DNA of 64,000 bases, taken from contig NW_019211457.1 of NCBI RefSeq assembly GCF_002443255.2, positions 15,052,374 through 15,116,373 on the forward strand, given 5' to 3'. Below are positions 1-12,300 of the stretch, in pieces. The notes below the pieces were generated by a model. It was not told where the DNA came from. It saw only the letters and a program-made list of their open reading frames with translations, and searched no databases. The DNA is from Varroa destructor (lineage: Eukaryota > Arthropoda > Arachnida > Mesostigmata > Varroidae). The translations under genes were made by a program, and so were the position numbers. The first letter of the stretch is position 1, and each line of letters begins with the position of its first letter.

Positions 1-1
1 G

Positions 2-2068
2 GAAGGTCTACTGTCGGATTTCTCGATAGTGACAGAAAACAAACGACATTCATTATCCGCGCTAAACCTAACCACGGCTCTTGGGCAGTCGTTGGTGACA
101 CCGACATCCAGTTCGGCCCCAGGTGCCAATTGTGAGCATCGTCACTCCATGGAGATGCTCTCCGACCGTGAGCTGCGGTCGCCGCTAGCGCCGCTTGCCC
201 CTGCGATGCCGAAGATGTGTCAGTCGTCGAGCGGGGGGGGCGGCCCGCCCTCAGTAACTCCAGTGACAACTCATACCACTGCGCAACATGGTCAAAACAA
301 GCTACTCGAGATTAATGCCACGGTACGGCGGCATACACGACAGTCGAAAGAGGCTGATTTAAGTTCTTCGTCGCAGACCGTTAAATCCACGTCAATGTTT
401 TACATGGCGCTGTACAATTACAAGCCGCAGAAAGACGACGAGCTGGAGTTGAAGAAAGGTGAAGTGTATATGGTATCCGAGAAGTGTCAGGACGGCTGGT
501 TCAAGGGCAGCGCGCTGAAAAGTGGTGCGCAGGGCGTCTTCCCTGGGAACTATGTCCAGCACGCTGGCAAAAACGGCCAACAGGCCCAACAGGTCCAGCA
601 GGCCCTGCAGGCCACACCTTCAACTATCACAGCTGCAGGGTTTGCCTATCAACCAGTTCCGACTGCGGGTGGTCCTCAGCAGCCATCGGTAACTAATGTC
701 ACAGCGGCCGCAGCTTTAGCGCAAGGCTTCTCTAACCTCTGTGTCTCATCACCAATGCGGCCGCGAAGTAATCCCCAGTTGCCACTTAGCGCGTTGTACA
801 ACACTATGCAACGGTCATCGGAATGGCCCCTTTCGACAAGCAGCACGTTTAACGGTATTCCGTTCGATATTGCTGGAACATCGGCGTTAACTTGCGGAAC
901 GACATCAATGGGCGTCAACGGAGGTGGCGGCGCTCTAGGTGGAGGGGGCAGCGGCATGCTTAAGTGCGGTCAAGGGGGTGGACTTCAACAGGGCAATCAA
1001 CAGTATTGCCAGTCAATGACGAACACACCCCTAAAGCAGGGCTGGTCTACGACCGCGACAACGGACGTTCACTGCGGAAGTCCTCCCCTACAGTCCTCCA
1101 TCGGCGTTGGCCAGACCGCTCAGCAACAACAGCAGACACCCCAGTCGACTGTGATAGCGCAGCACTTCTCTATCGTGAAGCGGTTAACGCGGCGCAAATC
1201 GAAATCGCCTCCACCTGCTCTCGGCCTAGGTGGAGTCAGCGGCCTCGATGACTCCCCTCCCGTACACGTGCGTTCAGGCTCGTGCCCATCGAGCCATAGC
1301 AGCCATAGTTCTCCAGCAGGACCCTCAGGCGTGACCAGTCGCGGAGGCAGTGAAACGAACTTTGGGAGTGGTAACAATGCGTTGGTTCCCGGTCCCCTGC
1401 ACAAGAAAACGGCGTCACTCGATGACGCTCTGGCGTCGCCCTCGCAAAGCCCGTTGACGCCGCTGACTCCACTTGGCGTCGCGGGCGTCTCCCCACCACC
1501 TCAGCAGCAACAACCAGGCGCCGGCGTAGCTCCCGATGTGCCGACATCTGTCTCCAGCCAAACGTCGAACGGCGCATCCACCGTTGGAGGGAATGTTGGC
1601 ATCGGGGTCGGAGTGGGATCCGCCTCCGAGCAGTACCGCTGTATAGTGCCTTACCCAGCTAACTCGGATTACGAACTTGAGCTCAAGGTCGGTGACGTCG
1701 TGTACGTTCACAAGAAACGAGAAGACGGTTGGTGCAAGGGAACTCTACAGAGGACGGGTCGAACGGGTTTATTTCCTGCCTCGTTTGTCAAGCAGACAAC
1801 GACAACGGCAGCAGCAGGCGTAGTGGCGTCTACCGAGCCAGTGCACACTGCCACAGCCGACTACGCTATAGCACAGGGTCACGTTGTGCCAGGCATTGGG
1901 GTAGGTGGACAAGCCGGATCTGCCGGTCAGTTGGGAGGACTAAGCGTAAACGGCTTTAGTGGACTCTGCGGACTGCCACCTGCTCCGGCGATGTTCCAGT
2001 GTGGGCCCGTGAATGCGGCAATAAGTCATATCCCGCCGCCCACGCATATCCTCAATCCACCCCAGTAA
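2..2068 (+). CDS. POSH: POSH/SH3RF-type SH3 scaffold (E3 ligase family), C-terminal part
   Basis: The reading frame is open from base 2 to a TAA at 2066-2068 (688 codons) and continues off the left edge, so the N-terminus is missing. Two SH3 domains are visible: residues about 132-187 (MALYNYKPQKDDELELKKGE, then WFKG and GVFPGNYV) and about 543-599 (YRCIVPYPANSDYELELKVG, then GLFPASFV). They match the third and fourth SH3 domains of POSH, as do the upstream KRHSLSAL and HRHSMEML stretches. POSH is a cytoplasmic RING ubiquitin ligase and scaffold for Rac-JNK signalling; its RING and first two SH3 domains must lie upstream of this window. The linker is rich in Gly, Gln, Ser and Pro. About 90 low-complexity residues follow the last SH3, whereas vertebrate POSH ends close to it. 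I see no in-frame start that is believable inside the window; the GTG at 29 is internal. Confidence 0.93.
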   Translation, partial: EGLLSDFSIVTENKRHSLSALNLTTALGQSLVTPTSSSAPGANCEHRHSMEMLSDRELRSPLAPLAPAMPKMCQSSSGGGGPPSVTPVTTHTTAQHGQNKLLEINATVRRHTRQSKEADLSSSSQTVKSTSMFYMALYNYKPQKDDELELKKGEVYMVSEKCQDGWFKGSALKSGAQGVFPGNYVQHAGKNGQQAQQVQQALQATPSTITAAGFAYQPVPTAGGPQQPSVTNVTAAAALAQGFSNLCVSSPMRPRSNPQLPLSALYNTMQRSSEWPLSTSSTFNGIPFDIAGTSALTCGTTSMGVNGGGGALGGGGSGMLKCGQGGGLQQGNQQYCQSMTNTPLKQGWSTTATTDVHCGSPPLQSSIGVGQTAQQQQQTPQSTVIAQHFSIVKRLTRRKSKSPPPALGLGGVSGLDDSPPVHVRSGSCPSSHSSHSSPAGPSGVTSRGGSETNFGSGNNALVPGPLHKKTASLDDALASPSQSPLTPLTPLGVAGVSPPPQQQQPGAGVAPDVPTSVSSQTSNGASTVGGNVGIGVGVGSASEQYRCIVPYPANSDYELELKVGDVVYVHKKREDGWCKGTLQRTGRTGLFPASFVKQTTTTAAAGVVASTEPVHTATADYAIAQGHVVPGIGVGGQAGSAGQLGGLSVNGFSGLCGLPPAPAMFQCGPVNAAISHIPPPTHILNPPQ

Positions 2069-2486
2069 CGTAGGGAACCATGGAAAGCGAAGCAAATTTA
2101 ACAAAGACATGAGAAGCGAAAAGGATAAAGGAGCATTGTACCACAGGGAAGAGCGCAAAAGGCCGAACCCCCACGAGCTCGAGAGAAATTGTGCGAGAAA
2201 TAGCTATCAGTTCCAACGTGTACTATATATATACTAACGGGTATTCCTGCTATGTAACGAAAATATTATTGTTGCTTAGCCTGTTGTGCACAGTGAAAAA
2301 GATAACAACTCACAATTGACAATTAATCGCCGTCCTTCATGTATTGACGTAGCTTCAAAAGCACTTAGTGGCTAGGTAGCTACGTAAATGCATAATACTT
2401 AGAGAAGGTACGAATACGCAGCTGAAACAACAGTTCAATGGTGAAGCCGGTTCGGATAGACAAAAAATACAATACGAGCAAATAAA
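2069..2486 (+). other. POSH 3' UTR with candidate poly(A) signal
   Basis: This is non-coding sequence directly after the POSH stop. The first canonical AATAAA lies at 2481-2486, about 415 bases after the stop, which would give a short 3' UTR. A T-rich stretch follows near 2500-2512. The end of the transcript is inferred from this hexamer only. Confidence 0.5.
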
Positions 2487-5400
2487 CAAGGAATTACTTA
2501 AGCTTATTTATTACCACACGTGTCGCCTTACGGCTGTAATGCATCTCATCTCACACTTCTTTAGAGCATCGATGAAACCGGCGACTAAATCACCCGGGAT
2601 TGGTAACTCGTAGAACGTCGAGAACGCTATCGACACGTGCTCGTTATTAAATGATAGTCTTACCGAAAAAAAATGCACAACCAACTTCGTAATGTTCAGC
2701 TCTATGGTTTATCAGCTGCACTGCTGAAGTGGGCTGCTCGCAGGAAGGCCAGTCGGTCAACAAAAACAGAACAGAAGGGGAAAAATGAGTTACAAAATCC
2801 CAGACGTTCACTAGGCTACAGCAGGGTTGAAATTGTGATGACCCGCTAGCCGTCATCGAGAAAAATTTGGGAAATTATACAACCAGCGGTTTCTGACCAC
2901 AAATATACTGTGATGCGAGATGGCTATGCACGAGAGGGATTTGTACGGATGGTACATATACAGCGAGGTGGGGATAAGCCCAAGAAAGGTAAAAGGCCCA
3001 GATCGGCCAATGGCATAACGCTGGTCACCAGTTAATGTTGTCAACAAAATTAGAGCCACGAAGCAAAAACGATGCAGACCCAGAAATTAAGGACTCCCAT
3101 TGAAGATTACGAGCACTGATCCCGTTTGATTGATTGATTAGCAAATATAAGCGCTGTTGACCCATATAGACTCACTTCCATAAGGACGTACAGGTATGGC
3201 TCGTTGAGCTGGACTTCGCCAACGGATCGCTGCTGAACTCAGAATCATCACAACAAAAACAATGTTAGGTGCATCTTGGCGAGTTTGAAGGCGTTGTGTG
3301 GCGTCCCATGTAGAAGAACATAACATAATATGATCGTGCATCATCTGTGAGCCAGCATCAGCGCCAATGGGAAACACATACGAGAGATCAACGCGTGACG
3401 CGAGGCCTTCACTGGGTGACGCGACTCATACGAGTGAGGATGTAGGTAAGAAGCGGGTCAAGATGAACTCATATAGGCTTGCTTTCCTATCCTGCCGATT
3501 TTGATGTGATCATCAGGGGCTGCTCAGATACCGTATAAAATAGTGGTAAATTATTTATTATCTTTACTCATTTGATTTTGAGTTATTTAAGGCAGAGGCT
3601 GACAGCCAAAAAATTACTTGCATTGAATTTGTTAAGGTATAAAACGGTGAGGCCTTTGAACTGAGCCGAAAAGCTGTAACTCCTTTGAGGTTCGGGTCAT
3701 TGAACGGATCTATAAGCTAACCCACTGATCCCTTTTATTCGATATAGAAAACACCAGACCATCCACTGAAATTCAGTTAATTTGCTAGCTGAGAGTTAGC
3801 GACGTTCCTATCACGGTTGCGTTTTTCTTGAAAACAAGGCACAGAAAGGGAGCTTCTGTACGTAGATATAAAAAGAAGCGATAAAATACAATGCGTCACG
3901 TTGCAAATGCTGCGTGGTAAGGTAAAAATGCACCTGAAAAATACATCACAGGAGCATCCTGCTCGCCGCTAACGGCTGTCACAAGCGATGAAGACATACA
4001 ACAACGAACCGATCAACGCACAGTTGCGCCAAGAGCCTCGTCTGAGATCCTGGAATATCAGAGAAAACGATTTTGGTGATATATTTATATATGAATAATC
4101 AGATAGAAACGTAAACACTAGGTATTGGCATCGGTAGACATCACAGCGTGAAAGGAAAGAAGAAAGAAAGGAAAAGGGGACGAAGTTGACGGCAAAATCC
4201 GACGGAACAAAAGTGCGCCTCAGAAGACGTGTAGACCAGTTCAGAATTAGTGCAGCTAAATGGTTAAAAATGGGTTTTCGTGGCGCTAAAAAGGCAAGAA
4301 AGAGCGGTTACGATTAAAGATGAAAGCAACGATAATATGTATCTATGGACGACATTTGCTTATAGAGTATCGTTGAAAATCTTTATCATTCAATATGTTA
4401 CGAGCAAGAGTTGGCTTAAACCCGAGTGAGGCACGGAATGAATATACAACTAGTACGTGAAATCGGGTTTTGGTATTCTCATTATGTTTTACGGCCACAC
4501 CGAATAACCTAGTAAGTTAAGCTCCACTTCAATGATCGAAATCGATTCGTTTGTATCAAAAAGTCGAAAATATTCTAGAATTTTCAGTAGGCCATGTGTA
4601 TTTTGATAAGATCGTCTCTACTAAATATTGATGTATAGAAAAAGAAATGTAAGATATAAGACAAGGCCTGCAGATGTTCTGGATACATCAATTCTACCAG
4701 CAGCAAAAGTAGAGGAGTACACAACAGTAGAATATTTTCGAATCAAATTCACACACACAGATACACCTACTGGCAGATGCATCTTAATGAAAAACTCATC
4801 ACAATCAAAAAGCAAAATAAATAACCACCGGCAGCTAATCCGAGAATGTCAACAGCAATGTTACCTAAATTCAATTTTTATGGCAATCTCAAACTGAAAA
4901 GGGTTTAGTGGGAATTAATTGGAGAGATTTCATTGCTACCGGAACTCAGCACAATTTACAAAATTTTGAAGTGGGTTAGCTCGTCTCGTAAAATCCGAGT
5001 GCTCTGTAATATGCCGCCTGCTTAGATTAATTAAAATTACACACTAGATAAATAGCAAAAGGAGACTATGTACTTAGTTTTACTGATATGTATCCAAGTA
5101 GTTTTAATATCTCATGTTCGGCTCGCGAATCAATGACTGAGATAATCTTAATCGGTTTCCAGTGGAAACTAGTCAAATGACGGCAATAGGCTAAACTAAA
5201 AAAGCGTTTCTTTTTCTATTGCAGGCCGGATAGGCAAGCGAATAGAAAATCAATAAAAATATAAAGAAAAACCAAATGTTTGCGGATCACATAAATACAC
5301 TATCGATACATGGGAAAAATTAGCCTTTACTTGTAGCTCTGTGCACTAGGTGTTCTCTTGATAGCAGCTCGAACAGGCATACGCATATACTATATAATAC

Positions 5401-5700
5401 CTGTTGTGATATAAACTATCATAGTATAAGTGTAGCAGTTGCAACATTTCGAAAAAAACAGCCCAACGTTACGTCCTCGTAAATAACATGAAACAACAGC
5501 CATTCCTTTGATAGCTCAACAGACAAGTCAATAACAGTAAAAACATGCCTCACATCAGATAAAATAGCTACACAGCCATGACGGATAAATACAGTCGTGT
5601 GAAAAATCTATGCTAAAAAGGTAAAAAATTAAGTATCTAGTATACATATATGAAATGAAGTAAAAAAAAACCAAGACACATTCACACACAAATAAACGCA
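2487..5700. other. intergenic, no gene seen
   Basis: AT-rich DNA with only short ORFs (under 90 codons), several of them overlapping on opposite strands, for example around 4620-4900. None shows a recognisable domain or signal peptide. I see no RNA gene or mobile element. Confidence 0.5.
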
Positions 5701-5734
5701 ACCTAACAAACTAACCATGAACGAGCATACCGTG

Positions 5735-5949
5735 TAAAAAAAAATATATATATATATAATATTATATAGGAAATGCTATATGTATGGAATATAAATAAAA
5801 CACTATAATATATATGTGTGTAACTGAAAATAATATTGTACATTGTCCTGCGTTGAACTATAGTGACGACGACATTGATGACAACAATAACAATGATCAT
5901 GATGATTATGATTAAGTAGAACAACTACGTGATGATGATGATGATGATG
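5735..5949. repeat. AT-rich low-complexity tract ending in (GAT)n
   Basis: A-rich and TA-rich runs at 5735-5815 pass into repeated ATG/ACA-type triplets, ending in a clean (GAT)n run at 5931-5949. Short ORFs here on the minus strand (runs of Ile and His) come from the repeat and are not genes. Confidence 0.8.
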
Positions 5950-6104
5950 GCTGGAACACAGGAGGTAAAATGCGTTATAAATGACAGGCAATTAATCATT
6001 GCACTACTAGAATAACAGTACTTATAACTTAGCGATTCTTAAATTACCACTATACTTAATGCCAAGTCTATCGTGTTTAGAAAGCAGAGAACATGGGGTG
6101 ATTG

Positions 6105-6107
<3 letters not shown>

Positions 6108-6146
<39 letters not shown>
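6108..6146. repeat. (AT)n microsatellite
   Basis: An almost uninterrupted run of TA dinucleotides, about 39 bp. Shorter runs of the same kind occur at 7999-8017, 15070-15085, 23928-23943, 36079-36091, 37291-37306 and 51191-51205. Confidence 0.95.
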
Positions 6147-6149
<3 letters not shown>

Positions 6150-9100
6150 GAGTGATGCGTTCAGATTGGGAAGCACTTTTGCGAATCAGCTATCGTAACG
6201 GACATGCGTCCGTTCGCTACTCCTAATACTAAACAAGGGTCCGTTATTTCTAAAGTAGAACAACAAACTTGTGATAGTGAACAGCAATGCGTTGTCTCTG
6301 AAATCTTAGCGAAGGTAAAATACCACTAATTTTTTTTGCGCCTTAGATCTACCTTATTATTTCTGTGCAGTTTTCATATAACCTGTGGAAAATCCGTAGT
6401 GTGAAAAGTCATCATATTTAACGAGTCGGAAAATTCATTACATCGGCTCAATAAGCCATTTCTACGCGGGAAGTAACCGTAGCTTAAAACAAATAGAATA
6501 TAAATCACCAATTAGGTAATACAAATAAGCCTCAATGGTTAGTTTTTTTAAGGCAGTTTTTTCCTTCTTTGATTTTTTAAAATTTTTTTTTGGTCGATTT
6601 GAGCCCTTGCACTTTTGAGATTTTTGGGTCGTTATTAGCCCAAACTTGATTTGCAAGTTTTTATACGTAACGTATCTGAGCTACACTTTGACGGGTTTTA
6701 ACGTTTGCCAACACCGCTTGACACATGGTTATTATTGAAAGTTTATTGGCAAAACAAGGAATTATTATTTTCAAGGTATTTCGTGAATGGTTTGGTTGGA
6801 ACCGAATTGAAGCGGTAATCGCGATAAATGGTAGTATTACATATACTGAATAAACATGACTGCCAGGAATTATACTCTGCCAAGTGCAAAAAAAAAATTG
6901 TTGAAATATCTGTCTTTGTTTCGATACAATCTTGAAAACAGAGCACAGAAAAAATTCTCAATTCAAGCGCGCCATTCTGTATATACATATGGCAATAATT
7001 ACGTTGGTGGAGTATACCGCATAGACTAACATAATAATGAAAAATTGTGATGAAAGCAGATGTGAGATAAACTATATGTTCCAAGACAACTTTAGTGAAC
7101 AAAATGGGAACAAGTATCTACCTACCGAGCCACATCTCAAAAAAAAAAGGACGAAGACAACAGTAACTAGACCTAGGTCTGATGGTCATTTCATGTTGCA
7201 TAAAAAGTTGATTCTTTGATTTTATATTTCAGCAAGGTATTTTGTTAGCAAAACGGCGACCTCAATTATTTTTATAGGGGATATCGAATACGAGATGAAG
7301 TTCTTGCTAGGAAGTTTAGGGGCTGAAATAAGCGTGAAGTTCGTTGTTTGTTTAACGTAAGAATCAGACCCAATACTATCAAAAATATTGTTGTATCCGA
7401 TTGTTTTTCATGTTTCAATTGATATCGAATCGTTCTAACCGTTGTTTTTATAGGTGTGCCGCTCTCGGGATACCGCACATGATTTTTAAAGCTATCGGGG
7501 CGCTACTTTCTTTCTTTTAGTCTATCGCTTAAAGGTTGTCCGCTGATGTAGGACGTGTTAAATTTCGAAATTTATTCTACACCACTTTCCTAAGGCTAAA
7601 TCTGTTTATACTCAAGGAACAAATATAAGGCTTTTTTTTATATCCTGCCTAACATATAAAAAATTGATACTCTGTCAAAACGCAACGGTGAGTTTTCATA
7701 ACGTGTCAGCATATTTCGATCTAAACATAAATAGTATTGAAAATAAATATCAATGATAAAAAAAATTGATCTTTTTGTTTTTACATTACTTATCTCACAT
7801 TAACGTATTCTATTTAAAATGATCGCATACGATTCGGAGCGTCGTGATCCCCACACAGCATATATCTATCATCTTATCTGTTATACGATTTTCTGACTGT
7901 AACATTGATTTCACGATCGATTGATAAAAGTAAAGAATACGGTAAAAAAACACTCATTGGTGCTCAGATCCAATAAACGTGCTTAGAGAAAACGTCTGAT
8001 ATATATATATATATATAAACGAATTTAATGCAATTTTAGGCCATTTCCTCAAGAGTAGCTGAATCATGTTTTCAGTGATTAGGCATATAAGTGAATGGTC
8101 GTAATAGTTAATTACTAGTTTCATTTTCTCGAGTTACTAGAGTTATTTTCACTTTGAAAATTTTCTAGACAGGAAGTCGGATTCCGGCGGAACCTTTTAA
8201 GATTTATGTCTTCTACTCGTTCTGGATAAGTAGAGCGCTTTTTCATTCCAACCACAAGATTTGTTTTCTTTTATTCTGGTTTAATGCAGACAGGAAATCG
8301 CTGCCCAAAAAGGGCTGAATAGGATATTAATCAAACATATGATTAGGAGCTTAGCTTAGTAAGCGGCTAGAGCAACGAATCCAGACGATGTCATGAGCGT
8401 AACACGCAAGATTTACGTGGATGGTATAAAATTCGGTCATGATCTAGCCTTCTATGTAAACAATATCTAGTTTGTTTTTCGTAGTTAGTCGTCTTTTCCT
8501 TGAATACCTAATTTCTCCTCGAACTACTAATACGAATGCAGTGTCCCTAGAACATCTCAGTTGCCAAAAAACTGATACTTGAACCAAACGGCCATTTTAT
8601 TACTATAACTTGTGGCTCAGGAGTAAAGATAAGGAACTGACTAACGACAGTAAAATATAATTTAAATGTTGTCTGCTAAAATTGGCTAGGAGCCTTCTAG
8701 TTTCGGAAGGCCATGTTCAACTAATCCTCGGGGTACTTGATGTTTAGAAAGTTGATTTCGGCCATACCCGCCATTAACAGAAGTATGCCTACCACATAGA
8801 AGCTTTTCTCGTGCATATTTTTCGTATACCGTTAATCCTATCGTGCGTGGACATTCGTCTCTTCGTTGCGAAAAAAAAACAGCTGACATAATCGGTCTCG
8901 GTTAGTTTCACCAACTTATTTTTCAGTTCTCTTTCAAAGGAAACCGCTAAGGACCAAGATCGTTTACAAATACATTGGTGATCGGCGTGGCAGGCATTGG
9001 GTCGGTGAGAAGGTCATCAAGTGGTTGACGGATTTCGGACTGATAATCATAGAGCATAGATCAAACGGCTGGCGGACGAAAGGAGCATATGGAAAAGTGG

Positions 9101-9320
9101 CTGTGCTTATAGAAAAGGCCGAAAGAGCAACGCGGGAAAAAAATTAACTAGTAACAAGAATAATGATGGTATTGGTAATAATGAGCAAAGCAACTTCCGC
9201 ATCAACATAATTATACGTAATAATAGTAATCATTAAATAACAGTAATTGTTATCATTATTGCTACTAAAACATCAACTTCCCAAAGGGATGGTATCACAA
9301 CAGAGGAAATGTCTACACAA
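6147..9320. other. intergenic, no gene seen
   Basis: AT-rich DNA with T-rich tracts near 6540-6600 and an (AT)n run at 7999-8017. The longest open frame (119 codons, minus strand, 6743-7102) has no start ATG near its front and no motif I recognise, so I treat it as chance. Confidence 0.45.
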
Positions 9321-9345
9321 ACCGCCAAAAATAATTTTTGGCGGT
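9321..9345. repeat. 25-bp palindrome with E2F-like half-sites
   Basis: Perfect 12-bp arms, ACCGCCAAAAAT and ATTTTTGGCGGT, around a single A. Each arm contains TTTTGGCGG or its complement, close to the general E2F/DP core (TTTSGCGC-like). No gene start is visible nearby, so a regulatory role is only a possibility. Confidence 0.6.
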
Positions 9346-12300
9346 AAAATAATTTTCAAAACAGGAGAGGAAGCGCCTTGATCGGTTAGGCGCACCTAAA
9401 TGGCAAAGCTAGTTAGTCTGTGTACGAACACGCAAAACGGTTGCGTGCCACCTATCGATGATCGCCAGAGATCGAGCAAGCGCAACTTATCGCAAGTTAT
9501 CAACTGTTTTCAAAGGGATCAGCCAGTGAGTGTCGTGCATAATTTCATCCCCTAGAAAACACTGAGCTTTGGTATGTCGCTTAGAGCTTTTGTTATTGAG
9601 GAAACGCTGAACTAAGTACGGTAAGTACAATATAACTTAGGGCGTTATAAAAACACCATTAGAAAAAGATTTAGATTTTCCATAGTTACAGTGAAAAAGT
9701 TATATCTTTTAACACGTACCTACAAGTAAGGGTGAACAAGCGACACTGGCACGAAATAGCTTCAAAAAATGAACTTCAGTGAAGTTTGCGATATTGAAAG
9801 ATATGATCGAACCTAGAACACCCGCAGAATTTGGCCAAAAATGGTTATGTTGAGTAATAGTCGTCGATAATTGTTTCGATTTATCAAGCTTTTCGATGAA
9901 CTTAGTCTACCAAAAGTACAGTTTGTTGTCGCTTTGGGCAACGGTTACCTCGAACTGCATGCTAAGCAATGGCGAGAAAAATAACACATTTTTCATTAGC
10001 AACTAAAACCCTCAATGTGATGCCCAGCTAATAGCTGCAGCTGGAGCTAGAGGTGTCAGCTTCGCTCTATATTCGTTAATGTAAGTATTTATAGCATAGT
10101 TTTCTGAAAATGCATTTTCCTGTCAGGGGCCGCAGGTCCTTTCAAATGTCCTGATGGCAAATTGTTTGTCAAACAAAGAGTCCAAATCGGAAACAATTGA
10201 CACGCAATGAAATACGCTGAATGCTAAGTACAATGGCAAAGGGTTACACTAAGGCGTTTACGTGTTGTTGCTCTTTGGTTGTGCTTGTGAATCATCTGTT
10301 GATACCATGTTAGTAATAATAATCATACTTTTAAGGTATTCATTTATGCCACATTGAAACCTGCATGTGCATCTATCATGTCCTGCGCCTATATTGACAG
10401 CAGCATCACATGCAAGCAATGATGTAGGACAAATAACAAAGGACTTTCACAACGTTTACTCAATTAGTTAGAAAATATAAAACTGCACCGAATACATGAT
10501 GTCCCTAGAAGACTCACGCATCGATTCTAGCTGAGCAAAAGACTGTCCAACGAAAGGTGCGGCCTGCATCGAGTCCCGACGATACAGGTATTAGTCAACA
10601 TTGGCGTGGATATTTTTCGCGCGATACTTCGGAACAAACAGCGTTCCTTGTTTTTTCTAGTGAAGTAACTTGTCGTATCGGCTTAACAGTGCTTTCACAG
10701 TTGTTGTAAGATAAATGGCCGCAAAGTAACTATTGCTAAGTTGTAGTGGACGTCATTCGATCGATATCACTATTACCATTGTTGCCCTAAGTTTTTAAAT
10801 ATGCTACTTCAGCTACGGCTGAACGCATTGAAAGACAAGTTTTCACAGGTAGCTTATGAGTACTCTCTCCCTATGTGGGTCACATAAAAAGCTGGCATCG
10901 TTACAGACGTTTGAAACTGTGGAGTATGCTAATTTCCAAACTGGTATATTTTCATAGATTTTGCCGACTACCAATCTAGAACAACGTTCCGACAGATGCG
11001 CAGTTGGTCGCTGAAGTCGATTTATATTATTAAATATATTGGATAGTTACTTACGAACTATACATTGGCTAAGAAGCAAGGAGAAAGCGTGAGGCGTGAG
11101 GAGTGTGTAATTACCTAGGCAAAACGCAGATAGTTTAACATCACGTTTCATAGATACCGGATAGACGCTATGCGATTTTTCGTATGTTAACGATCGCCTA
11201 TTTTGTTTATTGACAATTGTCTCGACTGATGCGTCCCAAGTGAAACGTGTCGAGCTGCAACTGGGCTTGTCAAGAGAAGTTTACGGAAGGCGGCTATGTA
11301 ACAGGTCCACTTTAAATCAAGGGCACTCTATTCTAGCAGAGAAATATCACAGTTCTGGAAGGGGGATGATTGCGGAAACGATAGTGAAATTATATCGAGC
11401 TTAGGTTAAATTTAAGCCAAAAGTGCGTGTTTAAGCCAAAACCCGGGCCAAAAAAGAACCAGACTTAAAAATCTTTCACGTTTATTAATAATTTGTTGAT
11501 ATGTATATATATGAAATAAGCTTGCTTAATCAAAGCGTTGAACAATCTATTGTCGCATTCGCAGCTAGCTCATTTTTTGTCTCATTACAGACCTATCTAA
11601 GGAGACAATAATATTTAATTTTTTTTCTTGGCCAAAAATTAGCTGAAAATTTGAGTTGAACGAAAAATCAGATAACGCTCCTTGCATAGACGCAACACTT
11701 CGTTAATTAACATGGAGGCTTCGCGCTTCCGTTCGAGCCCGTTTTGTCACAACGTTGCCAAGCGCGCTGACCAATGGTCATCTGTGCGGTCGCGTACATT
11801 GACTCGCATCTGTTTATGTAGAAGCGACCGATATGAATATTACATGCAAGTCTATAATGACAGGCAAAACTCTGTCGGCTCCAGGTAAACAATGGATTAA
11901 AGTCATCGGCGAGCCGAGCTATGGCAGTCAACAAAACATGGGTTCCTTGAAAAGAAATCACAGCTAGTTAAGGACCAAAATGTGGGTCCCTATGCTTCGA
12001 TGATCGAAAGAGATCATCCGTGCGCGCCGGGACGTATTCCTTCCAAGAGCGAGTTCTATTAAACAAGCTTATTTTGTTGTTAGTGCCTATTTGACTATCT
12101 GGTATTGTCGATTGCGTGCGATTCCTATAGTCAGTATGGCTTTTGGAAGGGATAGTAGTATCTTGCCAGAAGCAGGAGCATGTATCCGGATACAACGCTA
12201 ATCCATTTTCGTCTTTGACTTCCTTACATTTACCAGGAAGGCTGGACTCTCATGTTGTTATGTATTATCATGTTTTTTTTCTTGACTCATGGCGTCGCTT

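Noticed and set aside
392..2158. Several ORFs of 60-113 codons on both strands within the POSH region
   Set aside because: They are out-of-frame shadows of the POSH reading frame; none has a recognisable motif, and the GC-rich composition of the real gene explains their length.
4621..4897. Two overlapping ORFs on opposite strands
   Set aside because: They cover the same bases, lack any motif and sit in ordinary AT-rich DNA.
6743..7102. 119-codon minus-strand ORF
   Set aside because: No ATG at its front, no domain, composition typical of chance frames here.
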